In this document: positions 1 to 8,719 of the stretch, piece by piece
How positions within the stretch are numbered: position 1 is the first letter of the stretch
How the letters are laid out: every line of letters starts with the position of its first letter
DNA from: Deltaproteobacteria bacterium
Lineage (GTDB): Bacteria; JAMCPX01
Length of the DNA stretch: 32,525 bases
Reading direction: 5' to 3'
Assembly (NCBI GenBank): GCA_023382265.1
Contig: JAMCPX010000032.1
Span: forward strand, 1 to 32,525
Made by a program: the position numbers and the translations under genes
Notes under the pieces: model-generated
What the model was told of the DNA's origin: nothing
Seen by the model: the letters and a program-made list of their open reading frames with translations, nothing else
The model's database searches: none

Positions 1-1
1 C

Positions 2-3000
2 ACACAGACGATCCAGTGTGCGGCCTTGGGGTTGGTTTTAGGCATTCTATTTTCAGGTGTATCTTTTGCAGGTAATTCAAATCCATCAGCAGCATCTTCA
101 TTTAACTTATTCAATATGCAAAACGGCAACAACTGGACATCTCAATGGAACAATCAAACAGGTTATTCTCAAGGCGTTCTTACATGGGGTAATGGTTACA
201 AAGGCAGATCAAATCTGCCTGCCTCGGTGCCTCATCTCTTTGAACCCATGTATGTAGATTCAGGCGTTTGTGTAAAACCTATTACACCAACACTGTCTCC
301 TGTATTCGTAGAAGACCAAAAACTATCAATCTTAAGCTTTACTGCAACCCAGCCCATAATCTCAGAAGGCAATGGTTATACAAACACAACAATGTTTGAC
401 ATGTCATTTGCCATTATGCATACAGATGCACTTGAAGGACAGAGGCACAGCAACAGTGATGCAGAGAGCAAGGTCTTTTATATTGTAGAGCAGGTTATTA
501 TTAAGGATTCATCAAACAACACTGTAGCTGCACTTTATAACACAACATATATAAACCCGAGCAATTGCATCAAACAAGGAGATGGTAATGAAGATGCTGG
601 GCAGATTTCCGGGAATAATGAGCAAGAAGTGGAAGGCAAGGAATGCGAATGGATTGGTACACAGGCAGGCATACCATTTACCACTGTAGGATATAAAGAC
701 GGTGTATATTCTTATCAACTTACAGCCGCATTGTATCGTGAAAGTATATATAATGAGCAAGAGAGTGATAATGATGAACAGCACCATACCAAGCTTATTA
801 CAACAGCCCAAACCGGCGCCGGCACATTTATAATAGATTCAACCCCGCCGACTATTACCATAACAGCACCACCAGCAAATACAGTTTTGAACGATTCATA
901 CCCACAGATCACTGTAAACTACCATGATAATCTAAGCTGCATAGATACGAATACATTCAAGGCATTACTTGATTACACAGATGTAACGACATTGTTTGTA
1001 ACAACCGACACTTCTGCAAGCTTTAAGCCGCCTTATGCACTTTCAGACGGCGTTCATAATGTTGGGATAACAATTAAGGACATGGCAGGCAATACAGATA
1101 CAGCTAAAGAAGATTTTTCAATTTTTACAGGACAAAACAGCGGTGCATACCAGGGAGTAATAGGCTTTCTACAGTCCCTTGCCCCGGTATTCGGCTATCC
1201 CGTGGATTTGCATGATTTAAGACTTGCGGACTACAGAGCAAACTTCTCTGGTACAACTTATGTTTACAGTATGTATGAATTTGACCAATATATAAATGGG
1301 GTACAAGTAATAGGCGGGCAACTCAAGATAGGAGTGAATATCTACTATTTACCAACAGCGGTATTAGGGAACTATTACACAACTGTAACAAATGTAAATA
1401 CCACGCCGAGTATAAGTGCAGATACAGCAAAGGGTATAGTACTCGAAGATCAAGGGATCACAGATACAACCGCTATAGATAACATTCCACCTCAACTCAA
1501 AATTCTCCCAACAAGCATAAGTGGGAGACTTGTGTGGCAAGTAATAGTTCAAGCATCCAATACTCAACGTTTAATAAATTATACCTATCTTATAGATGCC
1601 AGTACTGGGACAATTGTAAGTAAGTGGAATAACATTGCATATTATTATACTGCCTTAGGTAATGTTTTTCTTTCCCCGCCGACTATATTAAATTTTGTTT
1701 TTTGGCCTGTAACACTAACCAGCTTACTTACTAATAACGGTTGTTTAAATGGTGTTTATGCATTTGTTGCAGATCAAAATCTTTTCCCACCAAATAACTC
1801 TATGCCACATTGCATACCACAAGGGGTGTATAACAATGGTAGTTATAATGATTTTCCAGATACAATATATAACTTACCATATCATACTTCAAACAGTACA
1901 AATGATATTATGACAGATATGGTAACAGCATATTACAATGTAAACAAATTAGCTGAAAGGCTTTATCATGCTACAAGCTTTCAAATGCATCTTCCGACTA
2001 TGTCAAATACACTTACCCCATCAACTCAACTATCTATATGGACAAATATGGGAGATACATTAATAGTAGGTAATACGCCAGCATGTCATTATGGTAAGTT
2101 GCTTATTCCATCTCCAAATTATAATGCAGCTACGTACCCTATATGGGGATCTAATAATCATATACAACAACTAACTATAGAGATAGGGATGGGTTGTGAT
2201 TGGTTGCCTTCAACTTTCATAACAAGTATTTTACCTTTAAAAACAGAGACTATTTACTTATTTAATGATTTTACAAGAGATCCCTCCATAATATTTCATG
2301 AATACGGACATGCTATTCTATATGATAAAGGTGTTCATTATAGTGTAGCCCCAATATACGGGGCTTATCATGAAGGCTTTGCAGATACTAATGCATTCTT
2401 TATGACAGGGGATCCTCATATCCCCACGTGGTTGGTATCTGAACAAGCATTACAAAGAAATGCTGATAACAATACCTTTGAACCAGCATGGTTCGCAAGT
2501 TCAATTTCTGGATCTTTTTATACTTCTAATACTGCTTTTACCACTCTATCACTACCAGTTACATCTGATTCTCATTTTATGGGAGAGGTTTATTCAGGAG
2601 CTATGTGGGATTTAAGAAACAGAATGATGAATACCTATGACTTATCCTCCGATCAAGTATGGTGGCTGGATGTAAATGCTGCTGATTTTATTGTTGAGAA
2701 TCCAAACTCTAATTTAGACTTTTCATTTATTATACAGCCATTACTTACAGCTAATGAATATGAATGGTATTGGGCTAAAGTACTTTATCAATCGGGACTA
2801 ATAAGCTGCCCCATTGACCCATGGCACGAGATAGAGGGTGCGTTTGCAAGGCATGGGGTATTACAATCGACCAATGTAGCTATTGCAATACCAGAAATTG
2901 GAGAAGGCAAAAGCGTAGATCCAACTCAATCACCTATAAACTTTACCATTTACAGTGGTGCAAATACAAATGCACAATTATTCTTTTACAATTCTGATGG

Positions 3001-3376
3001 TTCTTATTGTAGCAGCTCCGGGACTATTTCAACAGATCCATCCTTGTACCAGTCTTCTACAGCCTATCCTGGCTGCAGCACCATTGTGCCTGGCTACAAC
3101 CAGGGGTGTGCGGTGTATAATGCAGCAAGTGAGATAAGTAACTGTCAAAACGGAAAGGTAACCTTTGCTGCACAAACATGCAATGGAAGTAATTGTATAA
3201 GTTCTGCATCAGATGGTCCACCACAATATATTGATAAGAGTAGTGGAGGATGTGCAGTAGTTCCTGCAAATGTAGATGTTCTTTTTTCTGCTATAATGTT
3301 TAATCTACTTTGTCTATTTATCCCTTTGATATTCATTGGATATTTGAAGAAAAAAAGAAGCAAGGGTGCATTATGA
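2..3376 (+). CDS. Secreted gluzincin metalloprotease (M4/M36-like) with C-terminal sorting-like tail; 5' partial
   Basis: Predicted exported zinc protease. The frame is open to the left edge. The first usable start is a TTG at 26, but that start has no positive n-region and the open frame continues upstream, so the true start is probably outside the window. Numbering from 26: hydrophobic signal segment 2-16 ending Ser-Phe-Ala; Ig-like domain about 275-365; a PepSY/FTP-propeptide-like region about 405-550; HEYGH at 758-762; a third-ligand glutamate E783 followed by D787, which is the thermolysin/fungalysin spacing. H850, in a His-Phe-Met-Gly-Glu-Val context, is a candidate active-site histidine. 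The C terminus has Gly-Gly-Cys at 1074-1076, a hydrophobic segment at about 1083-1107 and a Lys-Lys-Lys-Arg tail, resembling MYXO-CTERM/JDVT-CTERM-type sorting tails. The stop overlaps the next gene as ATGA. The protease call is solid; family assignment and substrate are inferred. Confidence 0.8.
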   Translation, partial: TQTIQCAALGLVLGILFSGVSFAGNSNPSAASSFNLFNMQNGNNWTSQWNNQTGYSQGVLTWGNGYKGRSNLPASVPHLFEPMYVDSGVCVKPITPTLSPVFVEDQKLSILSFTATQPIISEGNGYTNTTMFDMSFAIMHTDALEGQRHSNSDAESKVFYIVEQVIIKDSSNNTVAALYNTTYINPSNCIKQGDGNEDAGQISGNNEQEVEGKECEWIGTQAGIPFTTVGYKDGVYSYQLTAALYRESIYNEQESDNDEQHHTKLITTAQTGAGTFIIDSTPPTITITAPPANTVLNDSYPQITVNYHDNLSCIDTNTFKALLDYTDVTTLFVTTDTSASFKPPYALSDGVHNVGITIKDMAGNTDTAKEDFSIFTGQNSGAYQGVIGFLQSLAPVFGYPVDLHDLRLADYRANFSGTTYVYSMYEFDQYINGVQVIGGQLKIGVNIYYLPTAVLGNYYTTVTNVNTTPSISADTAKGIVLEDQGITDTTAIDNIPPQLKILPTSISGRLVWQVIVQASNTQRLINYTYLIDASTGTIVSKWNNIAYYYTALGNVFLSPPTILNFVFWPVTLTSLLTNNGCLNGVYAFVADQNLFPPNNSMPHCIPQGVYNNGSYNDFPDTIYNLPYHTSNSTNDIMTDMVTAYYNVNKLAERLYHATSFQMHLPTMSNTLTPSTQLSIWTNMGDTLIVGNTPACHYGKLLIPSPNYNAATYPIWGSNNHIQQLTIEIGMGCDWLPSTFITSILPLKTETIYLFNDFTRDPSIIFHEYGHAILYDKGVHYSVAPIYGAYHEGFADTNAFFMTGDPHIPTWLVSEQALQRNADNNTFEPAWFASSISGSFYTSNTAFTTLSLPVTSDSHFMGEVYSGAMWDLRNRMMNTYDLSSDQVWWLDVNAADFIVENPNSNLDFSFIIQPLLTANEYEWYWAKVLYQSGLISCPIDPWHEIEGAFARHGVLQSTNVAIAIPEIGEGKSVDPTQSPINFTIYSGANTNAQLFFYNSDGSYCSSSGTISTDPSLYQSSTAYPGCSTIVPGYNQGCAVYNAASEISNCQNGKVTFAAQTCNGSNCISSASDGPPQYIDKSSGGCAVVPANVDVLFSAIMFNLLCLFIPLIFIGYLKKKRSKGAL

Positions 3377-5508
3377 GAATAAATAGATTGATATTGATTT
3401 TTATTACGATAATAATTCTGAGCACATGTACGAAGAGAACAAGCCCTTCTTCATGGCAGGTTATTGGAAATATGCCGGAAGGCAGGGCGGATTTTTCAGC
3501 TGTTGTTTCTTATAGCTTTCCTACTGAAACTGATATAGCTTGCGATCCTTTCCCATGTGGTGTATTACCTCTATCGCCTATTGAAAAGGTAGATATAAAT
3601 GGGACTACAGGATTTATAAGTAGTGCAGAGGTTTTACCTGCAACACTATGGAAAGATAAATACTGGATAACGAGGTACACAACATTTACTGTAAGTAATG
3701 CATTTCTTTATGCCTTCATGGCGTTAAGTTCTACTGGTACCTCAATTTCAACTTCTGTCTTCTCCTGCTATGCCCATATTAATCCTGATGGAACAATAGG
3801 TATGTGGAAGAATATAGCAAATCCTATTGTAGACAAATTCAGATATTTCTCTTCTACTATTGGTTATGGGAACTGGATTTATTCTCTGGGAGGGTTTACC
3901 GAGATTAGCTTTTCTCCATATATACAACCAATAGGTAGTGGTGTTTCAACCAGTTCTGTAAGCGATGTGATTATGACTAATGTTAACTCAGATGGCTCTA
4001 TCAGAATATGGCAGACTACAACAGCTATGCTTGCACCAAGAGGGAATTTTGGGGCAGTTGCATTTAGTGGATATGTTTATGCTATTGGTGGACAGACACC
4101 AACAGGTGTAACTAACACTGTTGAGATGGCACAGGTAATGACAGATGGAACGCTCGGTTTTTGGAAATACACATCTCCACTTAATACACCACGGGAAGGT
4201 TGTGGTATTATAGAGTATAATGGATATATCTATGTAATAGGTGGTGACACAAGTAATTGGGGTATGAATACTGTAGAAATGGCTAAGATCAATCCAGATG
4301 GTTCGCTAAGTACATGGAGCTATACGAGTCCTTTGCAGATTGCAAGGACAGATTTTAATGTGGTTGTGTTGAATGAAAGGATATATGCGATAAGTGGAGG
4401 TGTAGGAACTATTGAGTATGCTGATATACATTCAGATGGAATATTAGGGAGCTGGAAGATATTACCTTCTTTTGGGTTTGTGTTTTCTTTAATGTCTTCC
4501 ATTGCTTATCAGAGCCATATATACTTATTAGGAGGGGCAGTGCCTTATTATTTGAGTACTTGGGACTACCAACCATCCTATTTATATATAATTGGTGGTT
4601 ATGCTCCGACAGTCACAACAAGTATTCAAATGGTAACAATAGATGGTTCAAGAATAGGTGGATGGAGTGAGGTTTCTGATTTATGGGAACCGAGGGCAGG
4701 GCTTTCCGCTGTTACAAATATGGGATTTATCTATACTACAGGTGGAGAAGGTGCTAATGGAGCATTAAACAATATGGAGGTTACATATCCTACAGATGCT
4801 ACAGGTATGCTTGGAAAAGGAATAGTGGTGGATGAAACAAACGGCATGCCCACCGGGGGTGGGGCGATCAGTACAGGATGTGATATGTGTATAATAGGAG
4901 GGGCGTATAACGGTGTGTATTCGGGTAACGTTCGATGCGCCCCCCTTTTTGATCAGGTTTTTCCCGGCTATCCTTCATGTGCTGTTTTTTCGAACTTACC
5001 ACAATCACATAACGGTATTCCAATGGGAGATTTTATTACAACTTCTGTGCTTAACACAGCAAGATATAAAAGCGGTGTAGTAATTTATCCACCAATCTTA
5101 AGTGGAATGAATTTCACATCCTTGGTGTATGCACTTGGCGGATACTATACAGGTACATCTATAACGAACTCTGTTGAGTATGCACAGGTGATGACAGATG
5201 GAACGCTCGGCAATTGGCAGTACACAAGCTCAATGAACCTGCCAAGGGCGGCGTTCGCAGCCGTTGCAATCAGCGGATGGGTGTATGCAGTAGGGGGATA
5301 CACGGACAAAGGCATAACAAACACAGTTGAGAAAGCACCAATAAATCCGGACGGCTCACTTGGTAAATGGGTATTCATAGATCCCATGACCATACCCCGT
5401 GCAGGGCTTGCAGTAGTAGAGGACAACGGCTGGATATACGCACTTGGAGGCATATCAACACCCAATGGCATGCCGCTTGATACCATAGAAGCAGCAAGGA
5501 TGTATTAA
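3373..5508 (+). CDS. Kelch-repeat beta-propeller lipoprotein
   Basis: 711-residue predicted lipoprotein. The start at 3373 is chosen because it overlaps the upstream stop (ATGA) and gives a proper signal: basic residues 2-5, hydrophobic core, and a Leu-Ser-Thr-Cys lipobox with Cys19. An ATG at 3310 would put 21 non-signal residues in front. The mature part has at least seven kelch-like blades of about 50 residues, each with an Asn-x-Asp-Gly-(Ser/Thr)-(Leu/Ile)-Gly-x-Trp motif, a Pro-Arg turn and a Tyr-x-x-Gly-Gly strand end. No catalytic motif is visible. Such propellers usually bind proteins or glycans; any partner here is unknown, though coupling to the metalloprotease suggests they work together at the surface. 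The 3' part, after about 5200, is visibly richer in GC than the 5' part. Confidence 0.8.
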   Translation: MRINRLILIFITIIILSTCTKRTSPSSWQVIGNMPEGRADFSAVVSYSFPTETDIACDPFPCGVLPLSPIEKVDINGTTGFISSAEVLPATLWKDKYWITRYTTFTVSNAFLYAFMALSSTGTSISTSVFSCYAHINPDGTIGMWKNIANPIVDKFRYFSSTIGYGNWIYSLGGFTEISFSPYIQPIGSGVSTSSVSDVIMTNVNSDGSIRIWQTTTAMLAPRGNFGAVAFSGYVYAIGGQTPTGVTNTVEMAQVMTDGTLGFWKYTSPLNTPREGCGIIEYNGYIYVIGGDTSNWGMNTVEMAKINPDGSLSTWSYTSPLQIARTDFNVVVLNERIYAISGGVGTIEYADIHSDGILGSWKILPSFGFVFSLMSSIAYQSHIYLLGGAVPYYLSTWDYQPSYLYIIGGYAPTVTTSIQMVTIDGSRIGGWSEVSDLWEPRAGLSAVTNMGFIYTTGGEGANGALNNMEVTYPTDATGMLGKGIVVDETNGMPTGGGAISTGCDMCIIGGAYNGVYSGNVRCAPLFDQVFPGYPSCAVFSNLPQSHNGIPMGDFITTSVLNTARYKSGVVIYPPILSGMNFTSLVYALGGYYTGTSITNSVEYAQVMTDGTLGNWQYTSSMNLPRAAFAAVAISGWVYAVGGYTDKGITNTVEKAPINPDGSLGKWVFIDPMTIPRAGLAVVEDNGWIYALGGISTPNGMPLDTIEAARMY
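4129..5211 (+). repeat. Near-identical 27-bp repeat inside the kelch gene
   Basis: The copies at about 4130-4156 and 5183-5209 share 26 of 27 bases, reading ACAGGT, then A or G, then ATGACAGATGG and AACGCTCGG. They encode the same Met-Thr-Asp-Gly-Thr-Leu-Gly blade motif. Flanking blades differ much more, so this looks like recent duplication or gene conversion between blades rather than codon constraint alone. Confidence 0.65.
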
Positions 5509-5598
5509 CCTCCCAAACGCATGTTTTGGATTGAACGCTTTTTGGATTATAATGTCCTTTTAGAACTGGAATAACAGCCAGAATAAATATACATAATC

Positions 5599-5626
5599 TT
5601 GACAAATACCAATATTTCCGGATACC
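5599..5626 (+). promoter_or_regulatory. Candidate sigma70-type promoter of glyQ
   Basis: A perfect TTGACA at 5599-5604 is followed after 16 bp by a weak -10 (GATACC, 5621-5626). Transcription would start within a few bases of the ATG at 5637, and no Shine-Dalgarno precedes that ATG, so the mRNA may be nearly leaderless. A competing TATAAT at 5548-5553, with a poor -35 near 5526, would give a leader of about 75 nt. Confidence 0.35.
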
Positions 5627-5636
5627 GTGCCTTGTC

Positions 5637-6521
5637 ATGTATGTTCAGGAGCTAATTTTTAGTTTAAATAAATTCTGGTCTAATAACGGATGTGTTATAG
5701 ATCAACCCTATGATATAGAGGTTGGTGCGGGCACATTCCATCCGTCTACCTTTTTACGGGTACTCGGTGCTAAACCATGGTCAGCTGCTTATGTCCAGCC
5801 GTCAAGAAGGCCTGCTGACGGCAGGTATGGCGAAAACCCAAACAGGCTGCAGAGATATTTTCAGTATCAGGTTGTTATGAGCCCTGCACCTTCCGGTATT
5901 CAACAAACATACCTTAAAAGTCTCAAAACGCTCGGCATAGATCCTGAAAAACATGATATCAGGTTTGTAGAGGATGATTGGGAATCTCCAACACTTGGGG
6001 CATGGGGTCTTGGCTGGGAGGTATGGCTTGACGGTATGGAGATTACACAATTTACATACTTTCAGCAGACAGGCGGCATTGACCTTATTAACACGCCTGT
6101 AGAGATCACTTATGGCACGGAGCGAATTGCAATGTATCTTCAAAATGTTGAGAATGTGTATGAGCTTAAATGGAATAAAACAGTAACATACGGAGAACTT
6201 TATAAAGAGAATGAGAGACAGGGATCCATTTATAATTTCGAGCGTGCTGATACAAAAAGGTTATCCATGCTGTTTGATGAATATGAGCATGAGGCAAAAA
6301 GGCTTTTGAATGATGGTCTATATCTTCCAGCTTATGATTATGCATTAAAATGCTCACACGTGTTTAATCTGCTGGACGCAAGACGTGCGATATCGGTTAT
6401 GGAAAGGGCAAGGTATATCGCAAGGGTAAGGGCAATGGCAAAAACGGTTGCCCAGGGGTATATCTTTCAGACAAACAACGATTTAAACGATACAAATGGT
6501 TCAATAGGTTTAAAACAGTAA
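5637..6521 (+). CDS. glyQ: Glycyl-tRNA synthetase alpha subunit
   Basis: Catalytic class II subunit of the bacterial alpha2beta2 glycyl-tRNA synthetase, which charges tRNA-Gly with glycine and ATP in the cytoplasm. At 294 residues it has normal family length. Highly conserved blocks are visible: the Glu-Val-Gly-Ala-Gly-Thr block near residue 25, the [11 protein letters not shown] block, the [19 protein letters not shown] block, and the FTYFQQ-GG block. The start fits the usual N terminus and no ribosome binding site is evident. Its stop overlaps the glyS start by one base (TAATG), so the subunits are translationally coupled. Confidence 0.97.
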   Translation: MYVQELIFSLNKFWSNNGCVIDQPYDIEVGAGTFHPSTFLRVLGAKPWSAAYVQPSRRPADGRYGENPNRLQRYFQYQVVMSPAPSGIQQTYLKSLKTLGIDPEKHDIRFVEDDWESPTLGAWGLGWEVWLDGMEITQFTYFQQTGGIDLINTPVEITYGTERIAMYLQNVENVYELKWNKTVTYGELYKENERQGSIYNFERADTKRLSMLFDEYEHEAKRLLNDGLYLPAYDYALKCSHVFNLLDARRAISVMERARYIARVRAMAKTVAQGYIFQTNNDLNDTNGSIGLKQ

Positions 6522-8719
6522 TGTCAGAGCTATTTATAGAAATTGGTGTTGAAGAGATACCGGTCAATGAGATAAAACCCGCAATAGAGCATATTTCACG
6601 GAGTTTGTGGATGCTTTTTACAAATGATCATCTTTTTGAAAGCGAATCTAACACGATTGAAGAGGTCTGCCAAACCTACACCACCCCGAGAAGGCTTGCT
6701 GTGTGTTTTAATGGACTTGCAGATAAAGGCAAGCCTGTCTCTATAACCTGTACAGGACCAAGAAAAGAATCGGCATATGATCAGAAGGGTAAACCAACTA
6801 CCGCTGCGATTGGTTTTGCACGTTCAAAGGGTATGGATGTATCCGATTTGAAGGTTGTTAAGCTTGAAAAAGGCGAGTTTGTACAACTTGAGCTTAAAAA
6901 ACCGGGGATAAATACAGATGTTCTTATTAGAGAGCAGCTCAAGGATATTATTTTAAATATCCCGTTTAAAAAATCCATGAGATGGGTGAAAGACGGCATA
7001 AGTTTTATCAGACCAATAAGATGGTTTGTAGTGCTCTATAATCAAAGAGTTGTACCGGTATCCATTGGGGAAATAAAGTCATCATCATTTACATCAGGCA
7101 TATTGCTTGAGAATAAAAAAATAAAGGTATTAGACTGTAAATCATATCTTAATGTTTTAAAAAGCCATAAGATTATTCCATCTTTCGACCATAGGAAATC
7201 CATTATATCAGATCAAGCTAAACTTATAGCAGAAGATGTTCATGGGAGTGCTGTACTTGATAATGAATTATTAGATACCCTGTCGAACCTTGTGGAATCT
7301 CCTGTTGCAATTCTTGGTACTTTTGACTCAAGGTTTATGAATCTGCCTAAAGAAGTAATCATAAGTGTGATGAAAGATCATCAGAAATACATACCGATCG
7401 AGAAAAACAACTCTGAACTACTGCCCTACTTTATAGGGATAAGCAACAATCCTTATGGAGACAACGATGTGATCAGGAAAGGGTACGAACGGGTGCTTCA
7501 TGCAAGGCTTGAGGATGCGGAGTTCTATTATAATGAGGATATCAAACAACCGCTTGCATCGTATGTTGAACTGCTGAAAGGTATGATTTTTAATCCGGAG
7601 CTTGGCAGTCTTTATGACAAAACGCAACGTATAGTGGCTGTATCTTCATACCTATGTGATGAAATTGGATTTAAAAACAAATCCCGGGTCACATCCTCTG
7701 GGCGTGAACCCGTCCCCTTTGCTAAAGGAGGAATTTTGTTTCAACCTCTTGATGAAACCTCAATAATAATGACTCTTAAAGCGGCACAGCTTTGCAAAGC
7801 CGATCTTGCAACAAGACTTGTATCTGAATTCCCCGAATTGCAGGGCACGATTGGCAGACAATACCTTGTGCTTGAGAATAAGGGCTATGAACGCATAGCT
7901 CAGGCAATCTATGAACATCATTTGCCGAAGGGTTTTAGTCCTGAGCTCCCGGAATCCTTGATAGGTGCAGTTGTCTCTATTGCTGATAAGGTTGATACGT
8001 TGATAGGATTTTTCAGTATAGGTGAACAGCCGACAGGCACACAGGATCCTTATGGATTAAGAAGGGCAGTGATTGGCATTATAAATACCATAGTCAAATT
8101 TCAGCTTGAGCTGGACCTGAAACTTATTATAGATTTTGGTATTGATATGTACAGGCATATTAATGATAAGGAAAAGCTATCCAGACAGATCATGAACTAT
8201 ATACTGATAAGGCTCAAAGGTATTATCAAAGAAGGAATAAATATGGATGATATGCTCATTGAAGCAGTGATTGAAACAAAGCCTGTAAACATAATAGAGG
8301 TTGAACAGAGAATCAAAGCATTAAGTGATACGGTGCTGAAAAAGGAGTTTGAGCCTGTTTACTTAGCTTATAGAAGGGCAATAAATATCACGAAAGGATA
8401 TAAAACATCAAATAATGATAAAGTAGATACCTCATTATTTGTAGAGTCTTATGAAAAGGATTTATATAACAAATACTTAGAGGTATATAAATTAGCCCAA
8501 CCAAAACTTGCAAATAGGGATTATAAAGGCTATATAAAGACACTTGAAACGCTCATACCGCATGTAAACTTGTTTTTTGAAAAGGTGCTTGTAATGACGG
8601 AAAATCTGGATGTAAGAAATAACAGATTATTGATGCTTACAAATATAGGCATGCTTATTAATCAATTGCTTGATATAACAAAACTAAACACAGGGGGTAT
8701 TTATGGCAGTAAAGAATAA
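6521..8719 (+). CDS. glyS: Glycyl-tRNA synthetase beta subunit with an internal insertion
   Basis: Partner of GlyQ, needed for tRNA-Gly recognition. The N terminus Leu-Phe-Ile-Glu-Ile-Gly-Val-Glu-Glu-Ile-Pro is diagnostic. The central region keeps the conserved Lys-Ala-Asp-Leu-x-Thr and Asp-Pro-Tyr-Gly-Leu-Arg-Arg blocks, and the C terminus ends in a DALR-type anticodon-binding domain. At 732 residues it is roughly 40 longer than typical family members. The excess includes about 25-30 residues at 388-415 (sequence around Gly-Arg-Glu-Pro-Val-Pro-Phe-Ala-Lys-Gly-Gly), encoded by tandem palindromes that look like an inserted repeat element. The frame is intact, so the gene is probably functional. 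The last 17 bp overlap ppdK. Confidence 0.96.
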   Translation: MSELFIEIGVEEIPVNEIKPAIEHISRSLWMLFTNDHLFESESNTIEEVCQTYTTPRRLAVCFNGLADKGKPVSITCTGPRKESAYDQKGKPTTAAIGFARSKGMDVSDLKVVKLEKGEFVQLELKKPGINTDVLIREQLKDIILNIPFKKSMRWVKDGISFIRPIRWFVVLYNQRVVPVSIGEIKSSSFTSGILLENKKIKVLDCKSYLNVLKSHKIIPSFDHRKSIISDQAKLIAEDVHGSAVLDNELLDTLSNLVESPVAILGTFDSRFMNLPKEVIISVMKDHQKYIPIEKNNSELLPYFIGISNNPYGDNDVIRKGYERVLHARLEDAEFYYNEDIKQPLASYVELLKGMIFNPELGSLYDKTQRIVAVSSYLCDEIGFKNKSRVTSSGREPVPFAKGGILFQPLDETSIIMTLKAAQLCKADLATRLVSEFPELQGTIGRQYLVLENKGYERIAQAIYEHHLPKGFSPELPESLIGAVVSIADKVDTLIGFFSIGEQPTGTQDPYGLRRAVIGIINTIVKFQLELDLKLIIDFGIDMYRHINDKEKLSRQIMNYILIRLKGIIKEGINMDDMLIEAVIETKPVNIIEVEQRIKALSDTVLKKEFEPVYLAYRRAINITKGYKTSNNDKVDTSLFVESYEKDLYNKYLEVYKLAQPKLANRDYKGYIKTLETLIPHVNLFFEKVLVMTENLDVRNNRLLMLTNIGMLINQLLDITKLNTGGIYGSKE
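7685..7735 (+). repeat. Tandem palindromes inserted in frame in glyS
   Basis: Two adjacent hairpin-forming units. The first pairs GGGTCAC (7686-7692) with GTGAACCC (7704-7711) with one bulged base. The second pairs CCCCTTT (7714-7720) with AAAGGAGG (7724-7731) across a 3-nt loop with one mismatch. The encoded residues fall where other GlyS proteins have no equivalent sequence. The layout resembles small palindromic or MITE-like repeats that insert without breaking frame. No second full copy was found in this window. Confidence 0.5.

Noticed and set aside
512-912. Minus-strand open frames inside the metalloprotease gene
   Set aside because: They overlap a long, well-supported coding frame, have no ribosome binding site and low-complexity content; shadows only.
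4129-5211. CRISPR-like repeats
   Set aside because: The repeats are inside a kelch coding frame, only two copies, and follow protein blade periodicity.
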